Positions 52,376-61,340 of a stretch of 64,000 bases of DNA are shown piece by piece (positions within the stretch are counted from its first letter, which is position 1; each line of letters starts with the position of its first letter). Both the position numbers and the translations under genes were made by a program. This DNA is from JAWXUK01 sp044432725. Lineage in GTDB: Bacteria > Bacillota > Clostridia > Oscillospirales > Oscillospiraceae. The notes beneath the pieces are model-generated. The model had not been told where the DNA came from. It made no database searches and was given only the letters and a program-made list of their open reading frames with translations. The DNA is taken from assembly GCA_044432725.1 (NCBI GenBank), contig JAWXUL010000008.1, positions 59,521 to 123,520 of the forward strand, given 5' to 3'.

Positions 52376-53272
52376 TTAAATCTCCCCCTTTGAAAACAAG
52401 GAATAAAAGCTGTACATGGTACAGGTGACAATCAGTCCGATACAGATATTCAGAGGCAGAATCAGTCCTCCTGAAAAAATCATCCCAGCTGTACCCAAGG
52501 GGACACCTGTTTCAATGTGATGTGCCCCTGTGTAAAAGGAGTAACCTTTGGCGAGGGCATAAAAAAGCAAAGAGAAAAAGGTCACCATTTTCAGCAGTTT
52601 TCCTGTGATGACTTTGGAAACGGTCTCGTAGCCATAAGCTGCTGAATATAAAATCAAACTGGCGCCCATGATTGCCCCCCCTGCAAAGCCTCCCCCTGGG
52701 GAGATATGCCCATTTAAGATGATATACACCCCAAAAATCACAAGAAAGGGAATGAGATACTTTGCCACCACTTGGGTGACAGGATTTTGTTTCATGGGTT
52801 TATAGTTGGCATTTAAGACTTTTTTTCCATTCACAGGTGGATTTTGTAAAAAGAGATAGACAGAAATGGAGGAGACGAATAAAACAGCACTCTCTCCAAA
52901 GGTGTCAAAGGCACGATAATCCAAAATCATCCCAGCCACGGCATTGGTGGCACCTGTTTCGTTGATGGATTCTTCCAGATATCTTTGTGACACTTCGTTG
53001 TTCACAGGATTGCTTGCCTCCCCATAAGGGGGCAGATAAGAAACAGTAATCAACAACATGGCAATCACCCCAAGGCAAATCACTGTGCTGACCACATCAT
53101 ACATCCGATGAAACACCTGTTCCACTTTTTGGTCATGCCATAAATTGAAACGCTCGTCCATAGATTTTTCTGTGTGGGTACTAGGGCGACGGGGAAGCTT
53201 TACTTTTTCAGGAGGACAAAGGTCTAAGTCCCCTGCTGCAAAGTCTTGAATTTTTTGAAATAGCTTATTCAT
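52376..53272 (-). CDS. Fused MbhE-like and MrpB subunit
   Basis: The 298-residue protein has a soluble N-terminal stretch of about 65 residues. A MbhE-like two-helix segment (about 65-145, with the LDYRAFDTFGESAVLF signature) follows, then a four-helix MrpB domain (from about 165, with ILNGHISPGGGFAGGAIMG and HIETGVPLGTAGMIFSGG). In standard Mrp the MbhE-like part is the end of MrpA; here it is joined to MrpB. It overlaps the MbhD-like gene by 8 bp. Confidence 0.88.
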   Translation of the reverse strand: MNKLFQKIQDFAAGDLDLCPPEKVKLPRRPSTHTEKSMDERFNLWHDQKVEQVFHRMYDVVSTVICLGVIAMLLITVSYLPPYGEASNPVNNEVSQRYLEESINETGATNAVAGMILDYRAFDTFGESAVLFVSSISVYLFLQNPPVNGKKVLNANYKPMKQNPVTQVVAKYLIPFLVIFGVYIILNGHISPGGGFAGGAIMGASLILYSAAYGYETVSKVITGKLLKMVTFFSLLFYALAKGYSFYTGAHHIETGVPLGTAGMIFSGGLILPLNICIGLIVTCTMYSFYSLFSKGEI

Positions 53273-53525
53273 CCTCTTCCCCCTCGTCCTTTAACTTATT
53301 GATATTGAACAGGGTAATGAAAAAGAGAGTACTTGTGACCCCCACACCCACCGCTGCCTCTGTGATGGCAAGGTCAGGGGCACGGAGCAAAATCCATAAA
53401 ATAGACATCACAGCAGAATAAGACATATAAATAATCACACTGGAAAGTAAATTTTTCGTCAGACACACAGCAATGGCGCAAAGTAGTAAAAAAACCAATA
53501 AAATCATCTCAAACATCATCATCAT
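53265..53525 (-). CDS. MbhD-like subunit (MrpA C-terminal domain homologue)
   Basis: The 86-residue protein has two to three membrane helices and the hallmark NLLSSVIIYMSYSAVMSILWILLRAPDLAITEAAVG region (positions 25-60), as in hydrogenase subunit MbhD and the C-terminal end of MrpA. It is free-standing here. It overlaps mrpG by 17 bp and the B gene by 8 bp, so the whole cluster is translationally coupled. Confidence 0.88.
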   Translation of the reverse strand: MMMMFEMILLVFLLLCAIAVCLTKNLLSSVIIYMSYSAVMSILWILLRAPDLAITEAAVGVGVTSTLFFITLFNINKLKDEGEEDE

Positions 53526-53838
53526 AACGTACTAATTCACACTCCTCAATTATATTTTCATTTACAATGGTCTCTGTTTTTGCAAGCACATGACCAGCAA
53601 CAGGGTTTGCAAACCACAAAAACAACAGCATCACAATCATTTTCAAGCTGAGCACATCCATCCCGTTTGCCACAATCAAGCCAGCCAAGATAGAAGAAAC
53701 CCCCAAAGTATCTGCGTTTGTACTGATTTGCATACGATTTAGGACAAAGGCAAAACGAAAGTTCCCCACAGCAGAAATAATAAAGACCAAAACACCAATC
53801 AGGATCAGTATCATAGAACAAATGGCTCTAAGACTCAT
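53509..53838 (-). CDS. mrpG: Na+/H+ antiporter subunit G
   Basis: The 109-residue protein has three membrane helices with the MrpG features LILIGVLVFIISAVGNFRF, RMQISTNADTLGVSSILAG and KMIVMLLFLWFANPVAGHVL. The start at 53838 follows AAGGAGG; the longer frame is rejected. It overlaps subunit F by 11 bp. Confidence 0.92.
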   Translation of the reverse strand: MSLRAICSMILILIGVLVFIISAVGNFRFAFVLNRMQISTNADTLGVSSILAGLIVANGMDVLSLKMIVMLLFLWFANPVAGHVLAKTETIVNENIIEECELVRYDDDV

Positions 53839-54166
53839 TTTCTCTTTCCTCCTTACTCTTGATAAAACGATCAAAATGTTCGTAATCTTCCTTGTTATGA
53901 CTACGTAAATAGGCACGACAGACAATAATCACCGTGACAAAGCCCAACATAGAATAGATCAGTGCCACATCCACAATGTAATGCTCGCCCTGTACCACAG
54001 CAAGGATACAAATCATAATGGTCACAAGGGTACTCACATTATTCACAGCAAGAATACGGTCGAAAAAGGTAGGTCCTATCATGCTACGAAACAAATAAGG
54101 AAAGGTCACAAGGGCAAGGATGGATAATACCAAGTAACAAAACCAAGGCTGTAACACTTCATTCAT
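53828..54166 (-). CDS. mrpF: Na+/H+ antiporter subunit F
   Basis: The 112-residue protein has three membrane helices with FRSMIGPTFFDRILAVNNVSTLV and YIVDVALIYSMLGFVTVIIVCRAY, typical of MnhF/PhaF. A charged C-terminal tail follows. It overlaps subunit E by 4 bp. Confidence 0.93.
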   Translation of the reverse strand: MNEVLQPWFCYLVLSILALVTFPYLFRSMIGPTFFDRILAVNNVSTLVTIMICILAVVQGEHYIVDVALIYSMLGFVTVIIVCRAYLRSHNKEDYEHFDRFIKSKEERENES

Positions 54167-54657
54167 ACCATTTCCTCCTTCTTACTATGTGCTTCTAAGT
54201 CTTTTTCCATTTTGATTAGGGTTTTCAGCATGATGGAATCTACCACATCTTCCCCAAAGGTATAGTCAAAGGCATGGATATAAAATAAATCATTCTCGAT
54301 GTGAAGTGTGATGGTACCAGGAGTGAGGGTATAGGCATTGGCAAGAATGATTTTTAGAAATTCGCTTTTTAAAGGGACAGAAAAGACCACGATTTGTGGC
54401 TGGATATCAATTTCTTTTTCCATCACAAATTTTAACACTGCAACCCCTGATTTCAGGACTTCTACAAAGACAATGGCTAAAAATCGCAATGCCCAACACA
54501 ATTTACGCAACAGGTTCCCAGGTTCTGAGGGGGCATATCCCAAATAGCGATACATCAAATGGGAAATTGTAGCAACCAGTAAAACACCTGTGACGATGAT
54601 TTCCATATTGATTTTCCCGTTTAAAATGATCCATAATAACAATAATAAAACAAACAT
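54163..54657 (-). CDS. mrpE: Na+/H+ antiporter subunit E
   Basis: The 164-residue protein has two N-terminal membrane helices and a cytosolic domain with FSVPLKSEFLKIILANAYTLTPGTITLHIE, the MnhE family core. AAGGAG seven bases before 54657 sets the start. It is the first gene of the ten-gene operon, 75 bp after a TTGACA-17-TATTCT promoter. Confidence 0.93.
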   Translation of the reverse strand: MFVLLLLLWIILNGKINMEIIVTGVLLVATISHLMYRYLGYAPSEPGNLLRKLCWALRFLAIVFVEVLKSGVAVLKFVMEKEIDIQPQIVVFSVPLKSEFLKIILANAYTLTPGTITLHIENDLFYIHAFDYTFGEDVVDSIMLKTLIKMEKDLEAHSKKEEMV

Positions 54658-54731
54658 GGGGATTCTCCTTTGTAACATATTTCTGAAGGGGACGAGACAT
54701 TGTGAACTGTTGCCTTTTATGCCTCACCTTA

Positions 54732-54760
54732 AGAATATACCTTTTCTTTCTATTTGTCAA
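54732..54760 (-). promoter_or_regulatory. Promoter of the antiporter operon
   Basis: On the minus strand TTGACA, a 17-bp spacer and TATTCT. The leader is about 70 nt. Confidence 0.72.
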
Positions 54761-54846
54761 CTAATGTGTGAATTTTTTGTAAACGAATCCCAATCGGTCT
54801 TTTCCTCTTTTTTTGGGAAAAATGTCAGATGAAGGTACAGCTTCCC

Positions 54847-54875
54847 TTGACCAAATTAAGAATCTATGATATGCT
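54847..54875 (+). promoter_or_regulatory. Promoter of the aldo/keto reductase gene
   Basis: TTGACC, a 17-bp spacer and TATGCT. The leader is about 110 nt, without a clear fold. Confidence 0.65.
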
Positions 54876-54994
54876 AATCTTTAGAGAAGTTCCCATCATT
54901 TTAAAAGGATTACCTTTTGTTTTTTTAACAATTCCCCTAAAAAAATACAAGAGGTTTTCTAGTAGATTTAGATTTATTTTAAGGAGTGTCGATT

Positions 54995-55987
54995 ATGGCT
55001 TATACTGGAAAAGAAAACCGTTATGATAACATGGAATATCGCTACGCTGGAGCGTCTGGCTTGAAGCTGCCTGTCATTGCTCTTGGCTTATGGCATAATT
55101 TCGGAACAAATGCGGACAAAAACACCATGAAGCAACTGTGCTTTACAGCTTTTGACCAAGGTATTACTTATTTTGACCTTGCCAACAACTATGGCCCAGA
55201 GCCAGGGTCTGCTGAAACCAACTTTGGAGAGATTCTTGCCACGGAAATGAGTGCCTATCGAGATGAAATGGTCATTGCCACCAAAGCAGGATACGGAATG
55301 TGGCAAGGACCCTATGGGGACTGGGGCAGTCGGAAATATCTCATTGCCAGCTTGAATCAAAGCTTGAAACGAATGAAACTGGATTATGTGGATATTTTTT
55401 ATCACCACCGCATGGACCCCAACACCCCATTGGAAGAGACCATGCTTGCTTTGGCAGATATTGTTCGTAGTGGAAAGGCACTTTATGTGGGGCTTTCCAA
55501 CTATGATGGGGAGACCATGGAAAAAGCCAGTCAATTACTGGAGGAATACCAAGTCCCTTTTATTGTGAATCAAAACAATTATTCCATGTTCAATGATACA
55601 GTGGAGAAAAACGGATTGCAAAAGGCTTGCACGAAAGAGAAAAAAGGCATGGTCGCCTTTTGCCCTCTTGCCCAAGGGCTTTTATCCACCAAGTATCTCA
55701 ACGATATCCCAGAGGATAGCCGAATCAAAACAAGTGGTATCTTCTTGAAGGAAGATGCTGTGACTCCAGAAAAGCTGAGCCAAATCAGAAGTTTGAACGA
55801 AATCGCCCAAAATCGAGGACAAAGTCTTGCACAAATGGCGCTGTCCTATATCCTGTCCAGAGAGGCAATGACTACAGCGCTGATTGGTGCTTCCAAACCA
55901 GAACAAATCACAGAAAATGTGGCTTGTTTGCAGAATATGAAATTTTCTTCTGAAGAATTAAGTCAAATCAAAAAAATATTGGACTAA
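54995..55987 (+). CDS. Aldo/keto reductase (YghZ-like)
   Basis: The 330-residue NADPH-dependent reductase has GLWHNFG, the active-site FDLANNYGPEPGSAE with catalytic Tyr, IATKAGYGMW, YVDIFYHHRMDP and the NADP end LIGASKPEQITENV. The extended loop near residues 90-105 and MEYRYAGASGLKLP N terminus resemble YghZ/Kv-beta-type AKRs, which reduce glyceraldehyde-3-phosphate or methylglyoxal. The start at 54995 follows AAGGAG. It is monocistronic. Confidence 0.93.
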   Translation: MAYTGKENRYDNMEYRYAGASGLKLPVIALGLWHNFGTNADKNTMKQLCFTAFDQGITYFDLANNYGPEPGSAETNFGEILATEMSAYRDEMVIATKAGYGMWQGPYGDWGSRKYLIASLNQSLKRMKLDYVDIFYHHRMDPNTPLEETMLALADIVRSGKALYVGLSNYDGETMEKASQLLEEYQVPFIVNQNNYSMFNDTVEKNGLQKACTKEKKGMVAFCPLAQGLLSTKYLNDIPEDSRIKTSGIFLKEDAVTPEKLSQIRSLNEIAQNRGQSLAQMALSYILSREAMTTALIGASKPEQITENVACLQNMKFSSEELSQIKKILD

Positions 55988-55991
55988 AGCA

Positions 55992-56025
55992 AAATCCCCC
56001 TTCGTGAGAAGGGGGATTCTTTTTT
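55992..56025. terminator. Terminator after the aldo/keto reductase gene
   Basis: AATCCCCCTTC pairs with GAAGGGGGATT around a 4-nt loop, followed by CTTTTTT on the plus strand. On the minus strand it also follows the peptide gene at once and has a short T tract, so it probably serves both. Confidence 0.92.
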
Positions 56026-56104
56026 ACTTATGATGTTTTCCTGTGTACATACACATGACCATGGAAAACAGGGCAAGCATTGCCCAAAATTTGTGTTGTT
56101 TCAT
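56024..56104 (-). CDS. 26-residue membrane peptide at the end of the nucleoside ABC operon
   Basis: AAGGAG nine bases before the ATG precedes a 27-codon frame. The peptide begins MKQHKFW, has a hydrophobic core (AMLALFSMVMCMY) and ends GKHHK. Basic ends around one hydrophobic stretch suggest a single-pass membrane peptide. It begins 13 bp after the second permease gene and its stop touches the terminator, so it is the last cistron of the operon. Similar small KHKFWA...YTGxKHK proteins occur in Clostridia, from memory. Its function is unknown; it may stabilise the transporter. Confidence 0.7.
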   Translation of the reverse strand: MKQHKFWAMLALFSMVMCMYTGKHHK

Positions 56105-56117
56105 TGTTTTCAACTCC

Positions 56118-57077
56118 TTAACGTTTTCCTTTTTGATATACTTCGCCCAAAGCACGTGGTGCACGGTTATACTTCGAGAAAAAGACCAGTAATAACAGGG
56201 TCAAGATATAGGGCAAGGTCATGGTCAGATCCAAGTAACTGCTGTCCAGTTGCAGTAAAGTCATGAGATAAAATCCTCCTGACTTTGCAAAACCAAAGAG
56301 CAAACAAGAGAAGAGACAGGGCAGAATCTTCCAGTTCCCAAAAATCAAAGCAGCAATGGACAGATAGCCATAGCCCACATAGATAGAGGAAGAAAAGTTT
56401 GCAGAAATGGAATAGGCAAAGCTGATGCCAGCCAAACCAGAAAGGGCACCAGAGACCATCACACCCACCAAACGCACTCTTGCCACATTGACACCAGCTG
56501 CATCAATGGCATGGGGGTTGTCCCCACAGGCACGTAGATCCATTCCCAGTTTTGTGTGATATAATACATACCAAGCAAGAATCGCCACAAAAATGATGAC
56601 AATTTGGAAGGGATATAAATCCTTGAAAAATGCACCGACCAAGGGGAGTTCGCTGAGAACAGGCACAGAGAACTTGGGGGAAACTCCTAAATCGAATTTA
56701 TTGGAAGGGGCACCAAAGACCACTTTGTTGATATAGGTGGTCAGGAATGCAGAAAGTGCCACAGCCAGAATGTTGATCACCACCCCTGAGATCACTTGAT
56801 TTCCTTGGAATTTGATGCACAGCAAGCCGTGAAGCAGAGAGTACAAAGCTCCTCCCAAAGTGGCAAAGAGCAAGGCAAGAAAATACAAAGAGAGGGACTG
56901 TTCTGGGAAAAAATCTTTTAAGCATACCACAGACAGTGCGCCAAAGAAAGCCCCCATGCCTTGCAGTCCTTCTAGGGCAAGATTTGTGATACCACTTTTT
57001 TCGCAGTATATGCCACCTATCGCCATAATGAACAAGGGCAAGGCGAAGGCAAGACCATCTATAATCAGTCGTTCCAT
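56118..57077 (-). CDS. Nucleoside-type ABC transporter permease, second subunit
   Basis: The 319-residue protein has about eight membrane helices and the branched-chain/ribose-type permease motifs EKSGITNLALEGLQGMGAF, LHGLLCIKFQGNQVISGVVIN and DLRACGDNPHAIDAAGVNVARVR. It corresponds to the YufQ/BmpD-type subunit of BMP-family purine nucleoside importers. It follows the other permease by 2 bp. Confidence 0.93.
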   Translation of the reverse strand: MERLIIDGLAFALPLFIMAIGGIYCEKSGITNLALEGLQGMGAFFGALSVVCLKDFFPEQSLSLYFLALLFATLGGALYSLLHGLLCIKFQGNQVISGVVINILAVALSAFLTTYINKVVFGAPSNKFDLGVSPKFSVPVLSELPLVGAFFKDLYPFQIVIIFVAILAWYVLYHTKLGMDLRACGDNPHAIDAAGVNVARVRLVGVMVSGALSGLAGISFAYSISANFSSSIYVGYGYLSIAALIFGNWKILPCLFSCLLFGFAKSGGFYLMTLLQLDSSYLDLTMTLPYILTLLLLVFFSKYNRAPRALGEVYQKGKR

Positions 57078-57079
57078 GG

Positions 57080-58216
57080 CTATCCCTCCTTTTGTCCTTG
57101 CTTTAGTTTATCTGATAAAATGGCAAGTAAATGCTTTCCATAGCTACCACAAGCGCTGACCAGAAGAATAATCCCAGTCAAAACAGAGGCGATTTCACTG
57201 AGTAGTCCTGTGGTGGAACTCATATAAGTGCTTCCCTTGCTGAGGATGGTCATCAGGAAGGACGAAAATAAAATACCAATGGGGTGACTGTTGGCAAGCA
57301 AAGAAACAGCAATGGCATCAAAGCCCACTATACTCAGCACTTTAGGAGGAATGGAATGAAACAGCCCCAAATAATAAGTGGCACCAGCCAGTCCAGCCAA
57401 ACCGCCCGAGAGTGCCATGGCGAGGACTTGGTTTTTTCCCACATCCATCCCACTGTAAGAAGCCGCAGAGGGGCTTGTCCCCACGCTTTTCAGATGAAAG
57501 CCAAAGATTGTTTTCTCCAGAAGGACATACAGGGCAAAGGCAGTAATCACCGCAAGGATCACTCCCAGTGGGATATCCATCACCAAATCACCCACAGAAG
57601 TATTCATCAAAGTCAAGCGAGCATTTGCACTAATTGGCTTGGATTGTCGAGATACTGGGTCGATTAAATAGTTGGAAACTAGAAAACTAACAATATATTG
57701 TATGATATAATTTGCCATAATGGTGGACACCACTTCATTGATATTAAAGCGATATTTCAGCCAACCAATCAGCATCCCACAAAGTCCACCAAGGGTCATG
57801 GCAACCAGTAGCACCAATGGTTTTGCCACCACTGCAGAGAGTTCGCTGTAACCCACAGTGACAGATGCCACAAAGCCACCTAGTAGCATTTGTCCAGAAA
57901 CCCCAATGTTAAAAAGTCCAGCCCTCAGTGCCACAGAGACAGCAAGGGCAGCAAAGACAGTGGGGGTCCAAGAGTTTAAAAAACTGGTGAAATCGGTCAG
58001 CATACTTTTTCCACCGGCATAATTTCCTTTGGGCAAAAGTCCAGAGCCTTGTAAAAAGCTTTGATAGGCTGTCAGGGGATTCGTCCCCAAGGCAAAGAAA
58101 ATCAAAGCACCCACCAAAAGACTAAGGACAATGGCAAGGAGAGGGATGGTCAGGTTTTGACGTCGTTGGTCCCCCATGATTTTCAAAAAGGCATTTCCTG
58201 ATTTCTTTTTCATCAC
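57080..58216 (-). CDS. Nucleoside-type ABC transporter permease, first subunit
   Basis: The 378-residue protein has about nine membrane helices with LFNIGVSGQMLLGGF, YRFNINEVVSTIMANYIIQYIVS and LKSVGTSPSAASYSGMDVGKN, as in YufP/BmpC-type subunits. Its start overlaps the ATPase stop by 4 bp. Together with the other permease and one double ATPase it forms the translocator. Confidence 0.93.
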   Translation of the reverse strand: MMKKKSGNAFLKIMGDQRRQNLTIPLLAIVLSLLVGALIFFALGTNPLTAYQSFLQGSGLLPKGNYAGGKSMLTDFTSFLNSWTPTVFAALAVSVALRAGLFNIGVSGQMLLGGFVASVTVGYSELSAVVAKPLVLLVAMTLGGLCGMLIGWLKYRFNINEVVSTIMANYIIQYIVSFLVSNYLIDPVSRQSKPISANARLTLMNTSVGDLVMDIPLGVILAVITAFALYVLLEKTIFGFHLKSVGTSPSAASYSGMDVGKNQVLAMALSGGLAGLAGATYYLGLFHSIPPKVLSIVGFDAIAVSLLANSHPIGILFSSFLMTILSKGSTYMSSTTGLLSEIASVLTGIILLVSACGSYGKHLLAILSDKLKQGQKEG

Positions 58217-59748
58217 TCTTTGCCTCCTATCATAAATTCACCCACTTCTTGGACGGTCAGTTCTTTGGCAGGGGCAATTTTTTGAAAACTTCCGTTATAA
58301 ATCACCCCAATGGTATCAGCACAACGCATAATTTCTTCCAGTTCTAAAGAGATGAGGAGAACAGCTTTCCCCTGATCTCGCAGTGCCAGAATTTGTTTGT
58401 GGACATTTTCAATGGCTCCAATATCAAGCCCACGGGTGGGTTGGACAAAAATAATCAGTGGGCTATCTTCTTGGATTTCTCTGGCGATGATTGCCTTTTG
58501 CTGATTGCCCCCACTCATGGAACGGACGGGGGTTTTCCCTCCTTGGGCACAGCGAATGTCAAAGTCTTCAATGAGCTTTGTAGCATAATCATCAAATTCT
58601 TTCGGTTTTAAGAAACCTTTTTTAGAGAAAGGAGACTTATAATATCGTTTCAAGCCTAAATTTTCTGCCAAAGAAAACTCCATCAGCAAGCCATAGCGTT
58701 GACGATCTTCTGGAATGTAAGAAAGTCCTGTTTCTGTGCGTTGACGTATGGAAAGGGTGGTCATTTCTTGCTGATTGAGGGTGATACTACCTTCTTTTGC
58801 TTTTTCCAAACCAGCAATGGTATCTGCCAGTTCCACTTGACCATTCCCAGAAACCCCAGCCACAGCAAAGACCTCTCCTCCTCGAATGGAAAAGGACAAA
58901 TCCTTAATCACAGGGAAGCCGTCTCGGTTTTCTACGGTGAGATTTTTCACAGAAAGGACTGTTTCTCCAAAGTTTTCAGGGTTCTTTTCTTGAGAAAAGA
59001 GAACTTCTCTTCCCACCATCAAGCGAGCCATTTCTTGGGTAGAGGTATCAGACACGTCTCGCACTTCCATCAATTTACCACGACTTAAAATGGCACAACG
59101 ATCTGCCACTTCTTTGATTTCATCTAGCTTGTGGGTAATGAGAATGATGGTTTTCCCCGCATCACGCAGTCCTTTGATGATTTCCAATAAGAAGGAAATT
59201 TCTTGTGGGGTTAAAACGGCAGTGGGCTCGTCAAAAATCAAGATTTCTGCTTCTCGGTAAAGCATTTTTAAGATTTCTACCCTTTGTTGGATAGAAACAG
59301 TAAGGTTTTCGATGATATCTCTGGGGTTTACTTCTAATCCATAACGTTTGGACAGCTCTTCCACCTCGTCATGGTGTTTGTTTAAGTCCACAAAAGGCAG
59401 ACCAAAACGACGTGTTTTGATGGAGGGTAATCCTAAAATAATATTTTCTGTGACACTATAATTTTCCACCAACTTAAAATGCTGATGCACCATACCAATG
59501 TTCAGCTTTGTGGCATAGTTGGGGGAGAGGATTTTTTCTTCTTTTCCTCGCACATAAATTTCCCCAGAATCCGGAGTATACATGCCAAACAAAACGCTCA
59601 TGATGGTGGATTTCCCCGCACCATTTTCCCCTAAAAGGGCAAAAATCTCCCCTTTTTTGATTTGCAAGCTGACATTGTCATTGGCCACAATTCCTGGGAA
59701 GGTTTTTGTAATGTTTTTCATCTCGATGATGTATTCAGAGGACATCAT
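58213..59748 (-). CDS. Nucleoside-type ABC transporter ATPase with two ATP-binding domains
   Basis: The 511-residue protein has two fused ABC domains, as in YufO and RbsA. The N-terminal one has GENGAGKSTIMSV, NLTVSIQQRVEILK and LIFDEPTAVLT. The C-terminal one has a modified first loop (GVSGNGQVELADT) and SMSGGNQQKAIIARE, so the second site is likely catalytically weak, which is normal in this family. AGGAGG six bases before 59748 sets the start; the longer frame is rejected. The gap to the lipoprotein gene is about 75 bp. Confidence 0.95.
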   Translation of the reverse strand: MMSSEYIIEMKNITKTFPGIVANDNVSLQIKKGEIFALLGENGAGKSTIMSVLFGMYTPDSGEIYVRGKEEKILSPNYATKLNIGMVHQHFKLVENYSVTENIILGLPSIKTRRFGLPFVDLNKHHDEVEELSKRYGLEVNPRDIIENLTVSIQQRVEILKMLYREAEILIFDEPTAVLTPQEISFLLEIIKGLRDAGKTIILITHKLDEIKEVADRCAILSRGKLMEVRDVSDTSTQEMARLMVGREVLFSQEKNPENFGETVLSVKNLTVENRDGFPVIKDLSFSIRGGEVFAVAGVSGNGQVELADTIAGLEKAKEGSITLNQQEMTTLSIRQRTETGLSYIPEDRQRYGLLMEFSLAENLGLKRYYKSPFSKKGFLKPKEFDDYATKLIEDFDIRCAQGGKTPVRSMSGGNQQKAIIAREIQEDSPLIIFVQPTRGLDIGAIENVHKQILALRDQGKAVLLISLELEEIMRCADTIGVIYNGSFQKIAPAKELTVQEVGEFMIGGKE

Positions 59749-59822
59749 ATAACACCTCCTTATAAATATGTAATTCCCTCCCAAAATGGGAGGGAAAAGA
59801 ATCCTGAACTTCTAAAAAATGA

Positions 59823-61022
59823 TTAACCAGCAAGTCCTGGGAAATTATCAGAAGTATGACCATTAAAGTTTGCAGCAGGAACAATGGTTCCATCTTGCAT
59901 CAAAGGATAAGTTTCTTCTAAAATAGCCAAAGTAGCATCAGAAATTTGATGGCGACCTGTTTCGCTGACATAACCAGTGGAATCAGTATCAGCACGAAGA
60001 TTGTGGTTTCCACCACTAAAGTTACCAGCAGCCACAGCTTCTAGTTGTTTTTCCACATTTGAGTGCATGATTTTCAAAGCAGAAGTCAACACGATATTAT
60101 CGCTGCCATTCACGCCATCGTCATATTGGTCAACGTCACAGCCTACAGCCATCACACCAGAAGACTCTTTGATTGCTGTGAACACACCGTTCCCAGAACC
60201 ACCAGCTGCCACTAAAATAACATCGCAACCTTGGTCAATGAGGGATTGTCCCACTACTTTACCAGTTGCTTCGTCAGAGAAAGTACCCACATAGTTTCCA
60301 GCCACATTAGCGCCAGTCACGTCAGTGCCAGAGTAAGAAGGCAGTTCTACAATCTCTACCCCAGTGTCATAATGAGCATTGGCATAGTTGACACCAGATT
60401 CAAAACCATATTGATAGTTCACGTTAGAAGGGAAAGCAATCCCGTTCACCACAGCCACTTTCTTTGTGGTGGATTCCAGAGCCGCTGCCATACCTGTGAA
60501 GAAAGCAGATTCTTCTTCTGCAAAAGTCATAGCATAGATGTTGCTTAGTTCCACTTCTGCACCATCAGCACCCACAGGATAGGTATCCACTAGGATAAAC
60601 TCTGTTTCTGGGTTGGCTTCTGCCAAAGCACCAATGCCAGCAAATTGGAAGCCACAGCAAACCAATACGTCATATTCTGCCACCACATCAGCAACCGCTT
60701 GCACAGAAGCATCAGATGCACCTGTTTCTTCACGGATTGCTGTGACAGTGGAATCCGGATTGTTTGCGATAAAAGCAAGCACCCCGTTATAGTTGTCTTC
60801 GTTAAAAGAGCCATCGTCCACACCAGAAGGACTGCTGACAATCGCAATTTTCAGTGCAGCACCTGTTGTGCTGTCAGAGTCCTCTGTTGTGCTGTCCTCT
60901 GTTCCTGTGCTAGAATCAGGGGTGGATCCACCAGTGGTCTCCTCTGGGCTGCTTCCACAACCCACTAACATGGTGGCGAGTAATCCACCAGCCAGTGCAA
61001 GGGCAAGTAATCTTTTTTTCAT
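59823..61022 (-). CDS. BMP-family nucleoside-binding lipoprotein
   Basis: The 399-residue protein has a lipoprotein signal peptide with lipobox LVGCG (Cys near residue 21). A Ser/Thr/Asp/Glu-rich linker of about 35 residues follows, then a periplasmic-binding-protein domain of the BMP/PnrA family (SSPSGVDDGSFNEDNYNG, YVGTFSDEATGKVVGQSLIDQGCDVILVAAGGSGNGVFTA). BMP proteins bind purine nucleosides outside the cell. AAGGAG nine bases before 61022 supports the start; the ATG at 61040 overlaps that ribosome site. It is the first gene of the operon. Confidence 0.95.
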   Translation of the reverse strand: MKKRLLALALAGGLLATMLVGCGSSPEETTGGSTPDSSTGTEDSTTEDSDSTTGAALKIAIVSSPSGVDDGSFNEDNYNGVLAFIANNPDSTVTAIREETGASDASVQAVADVVAEYDVLVCCGFQFAGIGALAEANPETEFILVDTYPVGADGAEVELSNIYAMTFAEEESAFFTGMAAALESTTKKVAVVNGIAFPSNVNYQYGFESGVNYANAHYDTGVEIVELPSYSGTDVTGANVAGNYVGTFSDEATGKVVGQSLIDQGCDVILVAAGGSGNGVFTAIKESSGVMAVGCDVDQYDDGVNGSDNIVLTSALKIMHSNVEKQLEAVAAGNFSGGNHNLRADTDSTGYVSETGRHQISDATLAILEETYPLMQDGTIVPAANFNGHTSDNFPGLAG

Positions 61023-61076
61023 TTGTTTTTTCTCCTTCATACTTTCATTTTTATTGTTTTCCTGAAAAACAACTTG

Positions 61077-61166
61077 GGAATCTCTGAATCATTCCAGTTG
61101 CCAGATTCCCACAGAAAATCATTTCACAAAAAGTTGAAATTTCAGCGAATCCTTGGTGGATTCACG
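61077..61166 (-). promoter_or_regulatory. Structured leader of the nucleoside ABC operon
   Basis: The leader (about 61236 down to 61023) folds into two stems on the minus strand. One is TGAATCC-ACCAA-GGATTC (61147-61164), extended by TGAAATT/AATTTCA arms. The other is GGGAATCT/AGATTCCC (61077-61111). I see no purine-riboswitch consensus. The first hairpin shares 18 identical bases with one in the yebC leader. Confidence 0.45.
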
Positions 61167-61242
61167 AGAATTTCAGGGGATTTGTGGGACGATTTAGCAA
61201 GAAGATGGTGATTAGAGATTGTTCAAAGGTTCCCTCTATATT

Positions 61243-61271
61243 AGAATAGCATAAAAGCAAAAAACTGTCAA
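61243..61271 (-). promoter_or_regulatory. Promoter of the nucleoside ABC operon
   Basis: On the minus strand TTGACA, a 17-bp spacer and TATTCT, with TGC before the -10. The leader to the lipoprotein start is about 210 nt. Confidence 0.8.
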
Positions 61272-61340
61272 CTAAAATACATAGATGAAATTGTAAATTT
61301 TCTTGTTTCACTTCCTTTTTTCTTTGGAAGTTTTTACAAA

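Noticed and set aside
61023..61242. Purine riboswitch ahead of the BMP nucleoside operon
   Set aside because: Expected from the operon's function, but the conserved purine-aptamer segments are not present in the leader.
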